In this document: in pieces, positions 32,283 to 44,272 of the stretch
Numbering within the stretch: the first letter of the stretch is position 1
Layout: each line of letters opens with the position of its first letter
Source: Aristolochia californica
Lineage: Eukaryota > Streptophyta > Magnoliopsida > Piperales > Aristolochiaceae
Reading direction: 5' to 3'
Length of the DNA stretch: 64,000 nt
Assembly (NCBI GenBank): GCA_029961685.1
Contig: JARWKL010000013.1
Location: 26,380,922-26,444,921 of the forward strand
The notes under the pieces: generated by a model
Seen by the model: the letters and a program-made list of their open reading frames with translations, nothing else
What the model was told of the DNA's origin: nothing
Database searches by the model: none
Program-made: the position numbers and the translations under genes

Positions 32283-32681
32283 TGTCGACACAATGACTTC
32301 TCAAGAGGGGTGTGAATTGAAATTCTTAGTTAAAAAAGTTAAACGCATGGCTTGCCAAAATAAAGTATGACAAATAATAAAAACAACCACTTACTAAAAG
32401 AAGTTAATGATTTTTTTCTTCTTGGAGTTCCCCTAATGGTAGTCACCACTCAAGAACCCTTACTCGGGAAATTTCACTAATTTTCTCTACTAGCTGAAAA
32501 TACATAGATATTTTTGGTTGTCTTTAAGCCATGTATAATTCCCAATTATACAAATTTGATCTCTCCCCAAGAAATTCAATACAAAATAGATTATGTTGGT
32601 TTATATAGCACACTTTCAAGCTACCCATTTTATTATTATCAAAATAATAGAGATCAACATAATTATACCATTTATCTAACA
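32283..32681 (+). mobile_element. Deletion derivative of the solo LTR found at 54841
   Basis: The start (TGTCGACACAATGACTTCTCAAGAGGGGTGTGAATTG) and end (ACCCATTTTATTATTATCAAAATAATAGAGA, then TCTAACA) match the ends of the 1.48-kb LTR at 54841-56324, as do the AACCCTT/CGGGAAA and ACAAATTTGATCTC-CCCAAGA-ATTCA blocks. The central GATCGATC-rich part is absent. Flanking 5-mers do not match. Confidence 0.65.
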
Positions 32682-34054
32682 ATCTCCCCCCTTTTTTATG
32701 ATGATAAAATCTCTAGCTTGAAGTTTATACACATTAAAAGGCACATGTTGATAATTTTGGAAATGGTATGTTATTGCCAAAGAATCATATCTCTATGCAT
32801 GTTCTAAGATTCATCAACCATATGAAATAAAGTCTTAATTGTTCTAGCAATATAGCAGAAGGGCAAATCTCTAAATATGGGCTACCCCTAGATCTATGCA
32901 TGCGAGGTAAGTATTCCCCCTTTTGATTCATGCATGGAATGGTCATTGTTTGAATGTATTCCTATTGGTGTATACTAAATCCCCCTTAATTTATGCTAAA
33001 CTTTTTCTCCCCCTTTTTTTCATACATCATAAAGATGATATTGAAGTAAGGCACTAGTAAAGAAAAAGAAGAGGAATGCCTATCTTAGACTTTCTCTTGA
33101 TTTTTCATGTTTTAAGTTTATTTTTAATGGGGATACCCTCAATCATCACTAATCTTGAACTAGCTAGTCTAAGGGGGTTCCTCATGGCTAATTCTCCTCC
33201 TAGCTTATAAAATCAACCGAGTCCTAAGGGCTTGTGGAAATTTCGGCTCATCGTTTTTTAGTAGGAACAAATTCAATTTTTGACTGGCCTAATTTAATCT
33301 AATCCTCAAGTAAAATATTATCAAATGTTAATGTGTTTGGACTGAGATTCGTGAGCCAGGTTCATCCCTAAGCTAATAGTACTTGAGCTATCATAATAGA
33401 TTGGTTTTGGTTGAATGTTGAATACCAAATAACTACGTATTGAAAGGAAATGATTTTACAACTGTTAGCTGTGATTCTTTAGGACCAGATTGGAATCTAG
33501 CAGATAAGAAAATTTGTAAGCATAATGCACTAGCTACTGAGAATTTGTTTTTACATAAAAAATGAGATACACTATCATAAAAAAACGTCAATAAAAAGTA
33601 TACATAAAAATAATTCAAATAGAAACACAATAAAAAAATTAAATCCAACACATAAAACATCAAAAACATACATGCTATGTGGGAGAATCATGTGAGGAGG
33701 AGCTATCTAGGCATGAAGAGGAAGCACCATAAAATTTAGGAATGAGTATGCCACTAGTAACCTTGAATTGTCTCATCTAAGTCACCTTAGTCACAAGTTG
33801 TTGAGTCACATGGTCGTACTAACTCACAAAAAACTTTCATCGCTACTAATTCTACATTTGTGCTCTCTAATTTGCTGCATTAGCTATAGTACTATGTGAA
33901 CTTGAACCCTAAAATCTTAGAGGATAGGGTGCGACAAAAACTGATCCCCTTCTTATAACCAAGTCTAGTACCCAATACTTGGGTTAATACCTCATCATAG
34001 TTTACCTCATCACTTGCCATTTGAGTCTCTATGACCTTCTCATGCTTCTAGTCT
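32682..34054. other. Unassigned AT-rich sequence
   Basis: No gene seen. Repeated CCCCCTTTT words occur at about 32686-33015. Short frames do not match any family. Several minus-strand words around 33720-34050 read like decayed coding sequence but are too broken to assign. Confidence 0.35.
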
Positions 34055-34383
34055 TGTTGAAAAATAGGTATAAAAGAGACTTACATCACTCTCGAAGCAA
34101 GAAGTCTTATAGAGTAAGAATTAATGTGGTGGAGTTTAAGAGGAGTTTCATGGGAATGAGGTACCACAAAAGAGGTTCAGTTTAAAGGTGTTTTAATTAT
34201 CTTGGTATTCTATTTATATTCAACTATTCAATTGTTTTAGGGCTTATCTTTTAGTGTTTGAATTTGAGTTTAACTGGGACAAGGGTAGTTTAATTATAAT
34301 ATGATTCTATTTCAAATAGAGGGTCATTATATTCAATTATAAATCAAGTTAATGAATTATTTCTCTATTTTAGAAATTCAACA
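34055..34383 (+). mobile_element. Family-C LTR, probably solo
   Basis: Starts TGTTGAAAAATAGG and ends AATTCAACA. Family-C blocks GACTTACATCACTCTC, GAAGTCTTA, TGGTGGAGTTTAAG, GGCTTATCTTTTAGTG, TAACTGGGACAAGGGTAG and GTTAATGAATTATTTCTC are in order. Flanking 5-mers AGTCT and AGCTT are similar but not identical, consistent with an old target duplication. No primer site follows, and no polypurine tract precedes it. Confidence 0.7.
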
Positions 34384-35560
34384 AGCTTGACTAAAGTTGG
34401 GCATAATATTAATAATTTGGATAAATTTATTTAAAAAAAAGGAAGTCAAAACAAAATGATCTATGTGCAACTCTAGCACCTTCAAGAGCCCATCATTGTG
34501 GCTCTTGATGATCTGTGTTCTTAAAAAATCTACTCGATTCACACTCTCACCCTTCAAATGTAACATTGAAGAGTTAGATCACATACAGTTAAATAGGAGA
34601 AATACAATGCCAATAATACTACACATACCATCTCATAGCATGCATGAAAAAATAATTTTTGAGCCACATAAACGTCGTATTGATTGTTTCTTTGCATTTT
34701 CAAAAATTTCCTCTGGTATTTTCTTCATTAAAAAAGAGTTTTATTATCACATTCTTGTGAAGAGCTTGCATAACTATTACTAATCATCCATGTAAACCCC
34801 ATGTTAAATGTTCATCTCAACCTTCGCCGCATCTTTGAAACTGTTGGAACCACTTATGCATATGGTTTTAGTAATCTCAAAGGTTTTTTTCTCCCTAATG
34901 CATCGTCAAATATTCATGTCACTTAACAATCTACTTAAAATTTCTCCGACATAGAACAATAACATAAAACATCAATATCAAACTCAACAACCAATGTAAA
35001 CACAATAAGACAAGAAAGAAAATAAGGTTACCTCAACTTGGGAAGTACAAGAGGGAAAACTAGTCATATATATATGCCTTAAACTTATTTATTTTTTCTT
35101 TGCATGGCTCCTAAGAATGTTGCCTGAAATTGAAGTGTGATTGTAATTCAATTTTTTTCACGGTGAGTCAAGGTATACAATCGGATCACTTCCATTCTCT
35201 CCCTTAGGTGCCCCCACCCTATCACTAAGTGAACCCAACCACCCTTAAGTCTGCCCTATATTTATTAAGGATGCAACAACTATAAATTCTTAGCTTCATT
35301 TAAATAATTTAATTACTATTTAATTGTTCAATATTGTGTAATAATTATATTTATTAAATAATAATGACATATAATAAATATATTAAATAATAAATAAGTA
35401 ATAATAATTTAAATTAATGAATAAAATAATTTTATTAATTAATTTAATCACGTAATTAAAATATTTAATAATTTATGAATTATTCAATAATAATTATAAA
35501 ATAATTATTTTATATGATAAAATTATCAAAAAATAATAGATAAATTCACTGATGAATAAC
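34384..35560. other. Unassigned sequence, very AT-rich at 35270-35560
   Basis: A 106-codon plus-strand frame at 34463-34783 matches nothing known to me. From 35280 the sequence is composed mainly of AATAATTATT words. No gene is supported. Confidence 0.35.
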
Positions 35561-35885
35561 TATTGAAGAGCAATTATTGAAGAGTTTGACATGACTTTAA
35601 CAAAGAGAAGTCTCAAGGAGGAAGAATCAATATGGTGGAGTTTTACTAGAGTGTCACATGAAGGTCTCATCTAGGAGATCTTTTACCATTATTAGTCTTT
35701 TGTTTATGTTACAATTTCTTACTTGTTTTAGGACTTAAATTCATGAGATATAAATTGGGTGTAACTAGAAAGAGGGCGATTTTAATTATACTTTGATTCT
35801 AAGTGTTTCATCTATTATGAATAAAGGACGATTATATTCAATTTAACAGAAAATAAAATATATTTTCTTCTCTTGAAATTCATGA
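35561..35885 (+). mobile_element. Family-C 5' LTR with degenerate PBS
   Basis: Starts TATTGAAGAGCAATTATTG and carries family-C blocks (AGAAGTCTCA, ATGGTGGAGTTTTA, TTTTAGGACTTAAAT, GGGTGTAACTAGAAAGAGGG, ATTATATTCAATTTAA). It is followed by TGGTATTAGAA (35886-35896), a mutated tRNA-Met primer site, and by GTTCTATGAGTTGACTTG, which matches the leader after the PBS at 23190. Confidence 0.72.
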
Positions 35886-36494
35886 TGGTATTAGAATAAG
35901 TTCTATGAGTTGACTTGATTAGCTTAGAGAGATAATGGAGCCTTATTCTCGTTAGATCTTAATTTTTAGTTTCTTTGTTTAGTCTTTAATTTGTGTCTCA
36001 ACAACAATCCTTGCAAATCTTCATTTTATTAGTAGAATTATAAACCTCCCAAAATATCCTCCTTCATAGTGAACTGCTTGACTTAATTTACTTTGAAAAA
36101 ATAACTCTTAGTTCCACCCTTATCTTGTCTTTTGCATACATTCTGCCCAATACATCTGGGATCAATGATTATGATCACTTCAATCTCAAGAGGTATAAGT
36201 CATTAACGTTGTCATCGCTTTGGCGAGTTGGGTCATCTATCACTTGAAACTTGACCATGGATCATGATGAGTTGTATCTTCCATTCGCCTCTTCATGCAA
36301 GCTAGATGAGCTACATTGAGATGATGATGAGTTCATTTTTGTTGGTAAAGTCGGATCAAAACCTCGAGTTCCTGCAACATGTAAGAACAATGTCTATACG
36401 GAAGAAATTCAATCCGATGAGGTGTCTCTACACCATCGTTACCAACCAGCACATCATCATGGATGGACTTCATGCTACCTCATCCACTAGCGGG
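35886..36494 (+). mobile_element. Leader and decayed internal region of the family-C element
   Basis: The first 60 bp match the leader of the complete element at 23190 (TTCTATGAGTTGACTTG, AGAGATAATGGAGCC). After that no domain can be read. It ends where another LTR (family D) starts at 36495, so the family-C element was probably interrupted there. Confidence 0.45.
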
Positions 36495-36807
36495 TGTTGG
36501 AAACGTTATTTTTTTAAAGTTGACCCATTATTAGGTAGTTTCTCTTACATGTAGAAAAATGGGACATTTGTAACTGCCCATCTGTTCCAACTTCTCCTCT
36601 TTTGATGGAAAAGAGGGTTTGAGAAGTTGTACGTGAAAAAGAGATTTGGTATAGCAAAGAAGTAGATGTTCTCCATCAACAAGACTTTAGACAGACTAGA
36701 CAAGTTTTTTTGCAAATTCGTAGAATCTATCTGCCATGACTGGAGGTATGTATTTGGGTTTCCATTTTTCAGTTTTTATGAATTATATTTTATAAATTTT
36801 GCTTGCA
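36495..36807 (+). mobile_element. Family-D 5' LTR with PBS
   Basis: Runs from TGTTGGAAACGTTA to GCTTGCA and is followed after TT by TGGTATCAGAGT (36810-36821), the tRNA-Met primer site with one change. LTR family D shares no recognisable sequence with B or C apart from the first eight bases. No second family-D LTR occurs in the window. Confidence 0.65.
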
Positions 36808-36821
36808 TTTGGTATCAGAGT

Positions 36822-37351
36822 AGAACCTCTGGTTTGGCTAACATTCCATTAAATTTTATGGAAAATGCCCATTATATTTACATTCCGGCTATTTTTTTTC
36901 TTTTGCTATTGCAACTCGGCATGGAGTCACGTCGGAGGCATTGTGTGTGCCCAACCTAGTTGCGCACTAGGCGCACTACTAGAGCCATTGTGTGCGCTAG
37001 ATTTGTGCACCAGTAGATTGTGCCGAGAGAGGCGTTGTATGCGCTGACATCAAACTGTCAATGGACCCATGGTCTGTCACCTTCGCAGCATTGCCGATCC
37101 TCGACTATGAGAGATGCCGAGAAAGGCGTTGCATGCACTAGCATCGATTTCTCGATGGATGCAGACTGGCATCACGCACACCTATTGCGATTCAGCAGAG
37201 GAGACAACAATGCAGGCATTGTGTGTACCTGCATTGGTTGCACATTGTTGGAAGATGTGGTGGACTGCCATTTTATACGGGAAGATCTTATACACCATTT
37301 GCAGCAAGTTGGACATTTATTATGTTCTCTCACCCCCAGTTTGAGGGGGAG
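36822..37351 (+). mobile_element. Non-coding internal region joining a family-D leader to a family-B 3' end
   Basis: Up to about 37240 it is G/C-richer and has repeated GGCGTTG(T/C)ATGC(G/A)CT words; a 45-bp unit TGCCGAGA(G/A)AGGCGTTG... occurs at 37021 and 37112. From 37246 it is the family-B 3' untranslated end (TGTTGGAAGATGTGG, CCATTTTATACGGGAAGATC) with the polypurine tract TTTGAGGGGGAG before the LTR at 37352. No gag or pol domain is present. Confidence 0.6.
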
Positions 37352-37520
37352 TGTTGGAAAGAAGACCTACACGTCCAAGTGTGTAAAAGATGGGCTCAAG
37401 CCCATAGACCAAGGAGAAAGCCCACAGGCCCACATAGTGGTGGCATGATGGTAAATAAAGAGTCATCTCATAAAGATGGTACTGATGTAGTTAATTTATG
37501 ATTTATGTCTCTTATTCACT
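37352..37520 (+). mobile_element. Truncated family-B 3' LTR
   Basis: Starts TGTTGGAAAGAAGACC and shows family-B blocks (AAGATGGGCTCAAGCCCATAGACCAAGG, GTGGTGGCATGATGGTAAATAAAGAG, AAGATGGTACTGATG). The match ends at about 37500-37520, before the TATA-like region, so the 3' half is lost. Confidence 0.7.
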
Positions 37521-39249
37521 CTTATTAGGGTGAAGGGTATAGGATATTGTCAAATGTGCACTATCATTCTCTCGTGATTCAATCTTCCTTCCTCTACTTT
37601 GATTTACTTCTTTTGTTACATATCATGAGGTCTGATTATAGTATGTTTTTTGTCCTCGTTCCCTGTCTGTTTCATTGTGATTTTAGTTATAATAGGACTC
37701 ACATATGAACTAGGATTTGTCTATTGCAATACTTGTGCAATTCCAAATGAAGTCATGTTGTCTTTCCATTTCTAGTCAAATTGTATCCTAAAAAAGAACT
37801 AGGACTGTTTTTCTACTGCTTCGCGGTGTTCTTCCTCTTCCATTCAAATCGTGTCCTAACAGAACAAGAACTTGTTTCTGCTGCTTGCATATCTACATCT
37901 GCTGCAGCTGCTTTTGGCCGTCTGAAGTTTTCCGATTGGTTATGTTAATTTTTAGATACATGTTTGGTTTTCTTGCAATTATGTGATATGCAGCAAACGC
38001 ATTTCCAGTTCCTTTGTCGTTACTGGTAGTCTCGACTCGATTCATAAAGGTATACGATATGTTCTATTTTGATTTATGTTTTCTGAAGAGAGTTTAGAAA
38101 GCGTTTGTATGCAGTCGAGTCTGTTTCTGAAGGTGCTTTTCTATCATATATCAGTGCAGCTTTGCTAGCATAAGATTCATAGCCTGTCGCAAGAGTCCAC
38201 TTGGATCAACATGGACCCATATACACCCTAGCAGGTAGCAATTATTCAACTTTTTCTGTGTAAAGAAACAAAGGAGACTGTTGCTCACATGGTGCTTCTC
38301 TCCTTTTCCAAAACATGGATTTAATGGCCTCTTACTTACATCCCATCGAGCTGCTGTCAGTGTTTTCTTTTTGAAGGAAGAAAAGACTATAAGAGAAGGT
38401 GTGATTATGTTCACCTGAGATCAACCTTGGACAAGCTTGACAGGGTCAGCTTTCCAGTTCAAGTGTTTTGACCACGAGGCAAAGGACGATGAAGGAGTTG
38501 TATTTAAAAGATACGATAATTTTCTGGTTGTTTTGTTGAGCGACTTGTGAGGCTTGAAAGAGATACCAGAAATAGGTGGGACCAGCTTTTCAGTGTTTCG
38601 ACCAGGTGGTAGAGGACAGTGAAGGAGATGTATTTGGAAGACATGAGAATTTTCCTTGCATGGGTGCAAATGGTTTCCTTGAGCCACTAGTGAAGTTGAA
38701 AGCACACTAAATGGGGTATTCATTGAACATTCACAAATTTTCTAGACGATTCGGTCCGGTTTAATCTAATCCATTTTGGTCCACGTGTTGATATACAAGT
38801 TTATCCTTAAAAAACATTATTTTGGTTTCAAGGAGAGATCACCCGGGTAATTAGGCGTAGGTCTCTTCTTTGTTTTTGGCGTGTTTGTCTGCATCAATTA
38901 CCTATTTCCCACATTGTTATCTTCAATAAATTTAGTTTATCCCAAAACTTTCTTAAAGGTTATACTGGGTCCAACTTGTTTGTTAATTTTATGGTTCTAC
39001 CTTTCTTAGATTTTTTTTTTAAAAAAGTGGCCACATCTTATTCTCTTGATTTGACAAGTGCCTTCTTATATTTTTAAATTTAAAAATTAAGTTTGGAAGT
39101 AGAGTGTTAGATAGTCACCTTCTTTTGCTTAAAACTTCTAAATTTAGAGTCAATTTTAGAAGTATTAATGTTCAAGTCTCGCTTCCTTTCCTCTGAAGTA
39201 TGATTGTCACTATTTATGTGTTCCTCTAATATTTCTTTAATTTATCATC
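37521..39249. other. Unassigned sequence, possibly low-copy
   Basis: No recognised transposon or gene. The base composition is more balanced around 37800-38720. A 100-codon minus-strand frame at 38421-38723 (starts MNTPFSVLSTSLVAQGNHLH) overlaps a tandem duplication listed separately and matches no family I know. Gene prediction with transcript data would be needed to exclude exons. Confidence 0.35.
38443..38708. repeat. Tandem duplication, about 135 bp
   Basis: Units begin GGGTCAGCTTTCCAG (38443) and GGGACCAGCTTTTCAG (38578). They share GTTTTGACCA, GGACGATGAAGGAG/GGACAGTGAAGGAG, TTGTATTTAAAAGA/ATGTATTTGGAAGA, AATTTTC and a TTGAAAG end. Identity is only moderate, so the duplication is old. 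Confidence 0.7.
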
Positions 39250-39995
39250 TTTCAGTACTTCGAAACAATGACTATAGACCCACCACCTACAAAATACTAG
39301 TGTGCACCCAACATCCAGCATAAGTAAAATCCTCTTATTCATCCAAGTGATGATTTTTCCTAAACTACCTTTAAATAACGAGCAATCTCGTTTCTTGTGG
39401 CAGAAGCCTGAGCCTTTTTTCCTGGCTTTGAAATTGAGTAGATTGTTTCCTAGCTTAGATTGTTTTGATTGGTGTATGAAGTTTAATAGTTAGGTTAGAA
39501 GTGATTTGTCTTCTCCCACTTTTTTTTTCACCAAGTTGAGTCTATTTGTCTTTTTTATCCTTGCTTGAGGGGGAGAAGTAGAAGAAGAAGTATAAGAAAG
39601 GGGTATTTTATTCTAATATTTATGTGACCAGAATACTAAAGGGGAAGAAAAGAAGAAAATTTTACATCTTCAATGATTTTTTCACCTCAAAGCATTGAAG
39701 GCCAATGAAGATTGAGGACAAAAAAAATCTTCTTTGTAAGCTAAAATTAGCTACTCTAGCTTCGAGAATGTTAAAGAACAATTATGGAGGAGTCTTACAT
39801 GACTCTCAAAGACAAAAGTCTCATAGATGTGAAGTCTCACAGGAAGGAGTCTCACCATGGAGATCTTTTAGTGTTATTAGTGTTTTGCTTGTGTTATAGT
39901 TTCTTACTTGTTTTAGGACTTAAATTTAGGAGATAAAATTTGGATGTAATTGGGACACGGGTAGTTTTAATTATTCTCTAAATCCTAAGTTTAAC
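39250..39995 (+). mobile_element. 3' end of a family-C element (3' UTR plus truncated LTR)
   Basis: The 3' untranslated blocks ATAGACCCACCACCTAC, CACCCAACATCCAGCATAAGT, GCTTGAGGGGGAGAAGTAGAAGAAG and GGTATTTTATTCTAATATTTATG appear in the same order as near 24295 and, on the minus strand, at 44553-45030. An LTR begins at 39769 (TGTTAAAGAACAATTATGG) with family-C blocks TCTTACATGACTCTC, AAAAGTCTCA and GGATGTAATTGGGACACGGGTAG, and fades at about 39995. Its pol genes are absent. Confidence 0.68.
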
Positions 39996-40261
39996 ACAAT
40001 TCATGTATTTTTTTCTCCTAAAATTTAGCAAATAAAAAATTTATAACCTATTCAAATGAAAACATTTGATAAACATTAACGACAATAATAAAAATAAATA
40101 AACAACAAATAAATTATTAAACATGCAACAAATTCAAAACATATGTAAGTACTACTAAATGAAAAGATTATTATTTATTTACCTCATCTATATAACTTAT
40201 ATTTTCACATTATTACATCCATGATTGTGTCTTTCATTAAGCTACATTAGTAACTAACAAA

Positions 40262-40312
<51 letters not shown>

Positions 40313-40714
40313 CCCCACCGCCCTGCATCCAAACGCCCCCATACCTTACCCCAAGACACTTCCCTACCCCTAGAAAGTATTGATCTACTGGTTGAACCCC
40401 CCAAACACATTCCATTCAGTTCAAAGTCACATTCCATTGAGTTCAAAGTAATAAATAAAATAACATGGTACGAACCTGGAGGTTGTTGGGAATGCATGTG
40501 TTCAGTGCTAGTAGAGGTCTTGGCAATGAATCTCAGGGAAGTTTTTTATGGCGGCAGTCTAAGCATTTAATGAAAATGGAAAAAAAATGAAGGGAAGAGA
40601 AATGATAAGGGAGAAGAATAACCGGGTGTGCAAAAATCATTGAAAACTTATCTTGACTGAATTAATTGCTCCAGTGCTCACAAACTTGACTGAATTTATT
40701 GCTTCAATGCTCAC
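39996..40714. other. Unassigned AT-rich sequence with a TC microsatellite
   Basis: No gene seen. The microsatellite is annotated separately. The stretch after it (40317-40500) is C-rich on the plus strand and gives spurious arginine/glutamate frames on the minus strand. Confidence 0.4.
40265..40316. repeat. (TC)26 microsatellite
   Basis: An uninterrupted TC dinucleotide run of 52 bp. Such a long pure run is likely length-variable between individuals. Confidence 0.97.
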
Positions 40715-40935
40715 AAAAGCATCATCGGTTTGTGTTTCTTCCCAGGCAGGATAAAGTAGTTTCATGTTCTTTTTCTCTAGTTCACTCTAATGTTTGGAGA
40801 CCAGTTAATGTCCCAAATATTTCATAGTCAAAGTATTTGTGATTTTATGATGATTATTCTAGAGTGACATGGCTTTATTTACTAAAAGATAGATCAAACG
40901 TGTTTTCCATCTTTGAATCTTTTTGTGCTATAAAG
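40715..40935 (+). pseudogene. Copia integrase-core fragment
   Basis: With frameshifts the plus strand reads SCSFSLVHSNVW (the aspartate of the core D is changed to asparagine), PVNVPNIS-SKYF, DYSRVTWLYLLKDRSNVFSIFESFCAI. This is the N-terminal part of the integrase catalytic core, closest to the copy at 20150-20320. Nothing of the element continues on either side. Confidence 0.75.
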
Positions 40936-41439
40936 CGATGAAGCCAATGTTTTTAAATTTGATAATGAGGGATGACCAAGTGTACTATTCCATTGTTGTG
41001 CATCTGGGGTTTATGTTGTTACTATCGTTAGAATGGAAGAGTTCAAAAAATAGAAACCTCCTCTCTCATGGCCACTACCAATCACTTGTTTCGACTTCAT
41101 GTCCTGAAAGCCACAATGAGAGGGAAAAAATGTTAGAAAGCAATGAAGTTTATTAGTCAATTTACTAATTAACATGAGGCTCAATGGGAATTGTGGAACA
41201 AATAGAACATTATTAAGTGATAAAGAAGAAGATAAATTTGAAGTACTGGTACCTTGAACATTGGTTTAGGACCCATTTGCAATAGATATAAATCTGTTTG
41301 TGGCACAAGGAGACAAAGAAGTCAAACTATCGATTTTACCATCGAGGTGTTCAGAGGCTCTAAAATCAATGATCCAAGGTGATAACTAGAACATGAGACA
41401 AAAAATAAAGAACATACCAGTAGTAGCAACAGTGGTTGT

Positions 41440-42442
41440 GGGTGCACTTTAAGAGTTAACCATTAGACCTTTGAGTTTCTGTAAGAAATTATAGTCCTCG
41501 TTGTGATAGTCATTTTTCCTTCAAAGAGGTTCGAGGTCCCGTCTTTAGTTGTTTCAATGACAAGAGTTGAGACATGATTTGCCCGGAAAAGTCTGGTGTT
41601 CCATGTAAATTCTAACACTTTTCAATAACATGATTATTGAGGCCACGAAAGCACACTTTCTGTTGTGAATATAATTTCAGATGGTAGAGGTGAAGTCACC
41701 TCTTCTTCCTCTACCTCTATGGCCATATCTACCTCCTCTTCCATTTTCTCAACCATAATTTCCACTCTCCCTTGGAAGTCGGGAGTACATTGCAAGTGTT
41801 TCAATTGATTTGGCTAAGATGTAGCCTCTTTAGTTGGAATTTTGAGTATTTCTGCACAAACATCAACAAAAGATGTCGAAGAAGAACTAAGTACTTGCAA
41901 TTTTGCAACATCAAGATATGGTATCAAGTATGCAAGGCATATGACTGAGATAATGGTTTCCTTTGTTTCTTTTGAGTTACTATATCTATTGAATATGCCT
42001 GAGTAATTTTCCCTCCTGTAAAAGACCTCTGAATTTGGTAAAGTTTTCTTGCATATTCACTTTGCTTTGTCACATACATCTCTTGAAAAATTTTAAAAAT
42101 CTTTTGAAGGCTAGTAGAAATAGAATACAATTTAGAACATGTCTCCAAAAATTCCTTGGCTATATCCAATTGAACCAAGTTGTTTCCAACTAATTCTTCC
42201 ATTCTATTCATTAACCAACTTATGACCAAAGTATTATCCTTTTACTACTTATGGTTGGAAGGATAATCTTCAGTGATAGACGGTTGAGTTAAATGTCGAG
42301 CAAGATCTCTAGTAATCAGGAAGCATTTAATAGATTGTAACCAAGATAAATATTTATTTAAACCTTTGAGTGGAATAGTAGTGATTCTCCAAAAAATCAT
42401 GTTTTCTAAAATCAACATACGATGAGGAAAGAGATGACTCAT
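41440..42442 (-). pseudogene. Copia gag of element F
   Basis: On the minus strand a gag N-terminal block reads SHLFPHRMLILENMIFWR (42380-42440). It is followed by KYLSWLQSIKCFLITRDL, LVISWLMNRMEELVGNNLVQ (42170-42230) and KEFLETCSKLYS, a SLQKIFKIFQEMYVTKQSEY block, and a basic stretch ending in a CCHC-like knuckle (CFRGLNNHVIEKC-NLHGTPD, about 41610-41650). This is the UBN2-type gag of plant copia elements. Several stops and frameshifts. It follows the leader and 5' LTR at 43150-43433 in the correct order, so LTR and gag belong to one element. Protease and later domains are missing. Confidence 0.82.
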
Positions 42443-43149
42443 TTGAAATTTCAGGAGCCAAGAAAGTGACTACTTTTTAATACTCAAATAATAACATAGG
42501 AGATCAAGACGCAAAAATCGGTACTAGATTATTAGATTGTAATCAAGTGCTGAAATCGAGTCGTGAAGAACTTATAAAAAACCAACATTGTCAATAATTC
42601 AACAACTAAGAAATAGGATAAAGCAAAAAAGACTCTAACAACAATTGGATATGGGAAATATTTCTGAAATATCCCATGAAAATAAGGATTTGGAAAAAAG
42701 GATTTAAAATAACTCAAACAAAGAATTTTGCTTCAATATTTAACATCAAACCCCAACTTAGGGTTTCATGCACTTTATGAGCCAATTAAAATTTCAACTC
42801 AATGACTCTTAATCCAGACATCTAGAGAATGTTCTCAATTTTCACAGAGGAATTTTTTGTATCCATTTTAGGACTGAATGAAAAAGATTTCAAGTATCCC
42901 AAAATATGGCCACGTGTTGCTCCTTTTTCGCATGAAAAGGCATGATTTTTAAAGAAGGTACATACTTGATTTGGATGCCCAAGTAGGAAGCTTAATGCTT
43001 TTAATTTGAGGATTTAAAAACACACAAGATGTGAGGATGATGAAACTTATTTGATTTAAAACCTTCCTGGAATTTACTTCAACAACTTCATCTTCCAATA
43101 GCTAAACTTGGACCCCTCTTTACAAGCTTGTTAGAACCCTAGAACCCCT
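42443..43149 (-). other. Leader region of element F
   Basis: Lies between the primer site and gag of element F. It has no domain homology. It is long for a copia leader, so it may include decayed gag start sequence. Confidence 0.4.
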
Positions 43150-43433
43150 ACTCTGATACCATATTAGATTTTAGGGCTTCGTGCTTAAAAGGTTTGTGAA
43201 AGTAGAGAAGAAGAAGGAGAGGAAGAAGTAGTGTAAGGTTTAGAGAGGAAGGCCACAAGTGAGATAAAAGAGGAGATGTAGGGGGGGTTCAATATGAGCT
43301 TGCCCCCTCTAGGATTTTTAGTTTATAGAGTAAGGTAGAAAAACCCTAATATATAGTAAAGAGCAAACATGTAATTACAAGTATTCCTATTAAACCTTGA
43401 ATTACAAGATATGTCATTAATGCTCTTTCGACA
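43150..43433 (-). mobile_element. 5' LTR and PBS of element F
   Basis: On the minus strand the LTR runs from TGTCGAAAGAGC (43433) to CCTAAAATCTAATA (43162). It is followed with no gap by TGGTATCAGAGT (plus 43150-43161), the tRNA-Met primer site. A TATAAACTA-like box and pyrimidine-rich CTTCTTCCTCTCC runs are in the expected places. The LTR interrupts the minus-strand gag of a different copia element (43434-44272). Confidence 0.8.
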
Positions 43434-44272
43434 ATCCTGGTGGAGGAAGAAGCACATGAAAGGGTAGAAAACATACCTATGATTGCAATGGTGGCTAAAG
43501 AGGTGCTACGAGGGGTGATGAGCGTACACTTCAATCATCGAAATACTTCATATTCTTCTTCAGTGAAAGTTTTATTTTTTTAGAAACTGACCTCCTTTTG
43601 TTCACTAACTTGGTTCATATTTATCGGTCGACCATGATGCTTCCAACACTGGTCTTGTGCATGACTGAATAAACAATAGTAAATTCAAGAACAAGAATTT
43701 GAAGAATCAGACATACCTCATCTTTTGTCGGAATTATTACCACGACCTCTTCCCCCTCTACATTGGCCTCTTGAACCATTAGAGGAGCCTCTTCCTTGAG
43801 TTCCTTGAGTTCCTTGAGAGAACAAAGTAAATATTTATGTTTGAATGGAATCGTGGGCCTTTGATTATTTTTGTGTCGAAACTCGATACGTAGTAGCACA
43901 TATGCTATCAAAAGATGGCTTGGTTATGGAACTGAAAACTTGATATTTTCCACGTCAAGACACAATTTCTTATTGGCCAAAAAATTGCTCCAACTAACTT
44001 TTCTTGTTGTTTTTTTGAATAGTAACATTGGTGGAGTACGGTTGTGCCAATTTCCAATGTTATAAAAAAATTCAAAATTTTGAAAAAAAATCATTGAGAT
44101 TACCTCTCTTGCTTAGTTGTACATGGCTTGGAAAATATCTTAAAGTTTGTGAAGACTATTAGTAGTAGAGTATATCTTAGCACATGTATCCTAAACATAT
44201 TTTGTCGTATCTAGATGCACAAAATTATTAACCACACCTTCTTCCAAGCTATTAATCAACCAATTTATTACC
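43434..44272 (-). pseudogene. Copia gag fragment, flanked by two LTRs of other elements
   Basis: The minus strand shows NWLINSLEEGVVNNFVHLD (44210-44265), a FQAMYN-AREV block, DTTKYVWDTCAKIYS, then the arginine/glycine-rich region (GSRGQCRGGRGRGNN, about 43730-43780) and a knuckle remnant (QDQCWKHHGRP, 43622-43660). This is gag running into its zinc knuckle. Its upstream part is cut off by a family-C LTR at 44273 and its downstream part by the element-F LTR at 43433. Stops and frameshifts are present. Confidence 0.82.

Noticed and set aside
40237..40497. Minus-strand frame with an Arg-Glu repeat
   Set aside because: It is produced by the TC microsatellite.
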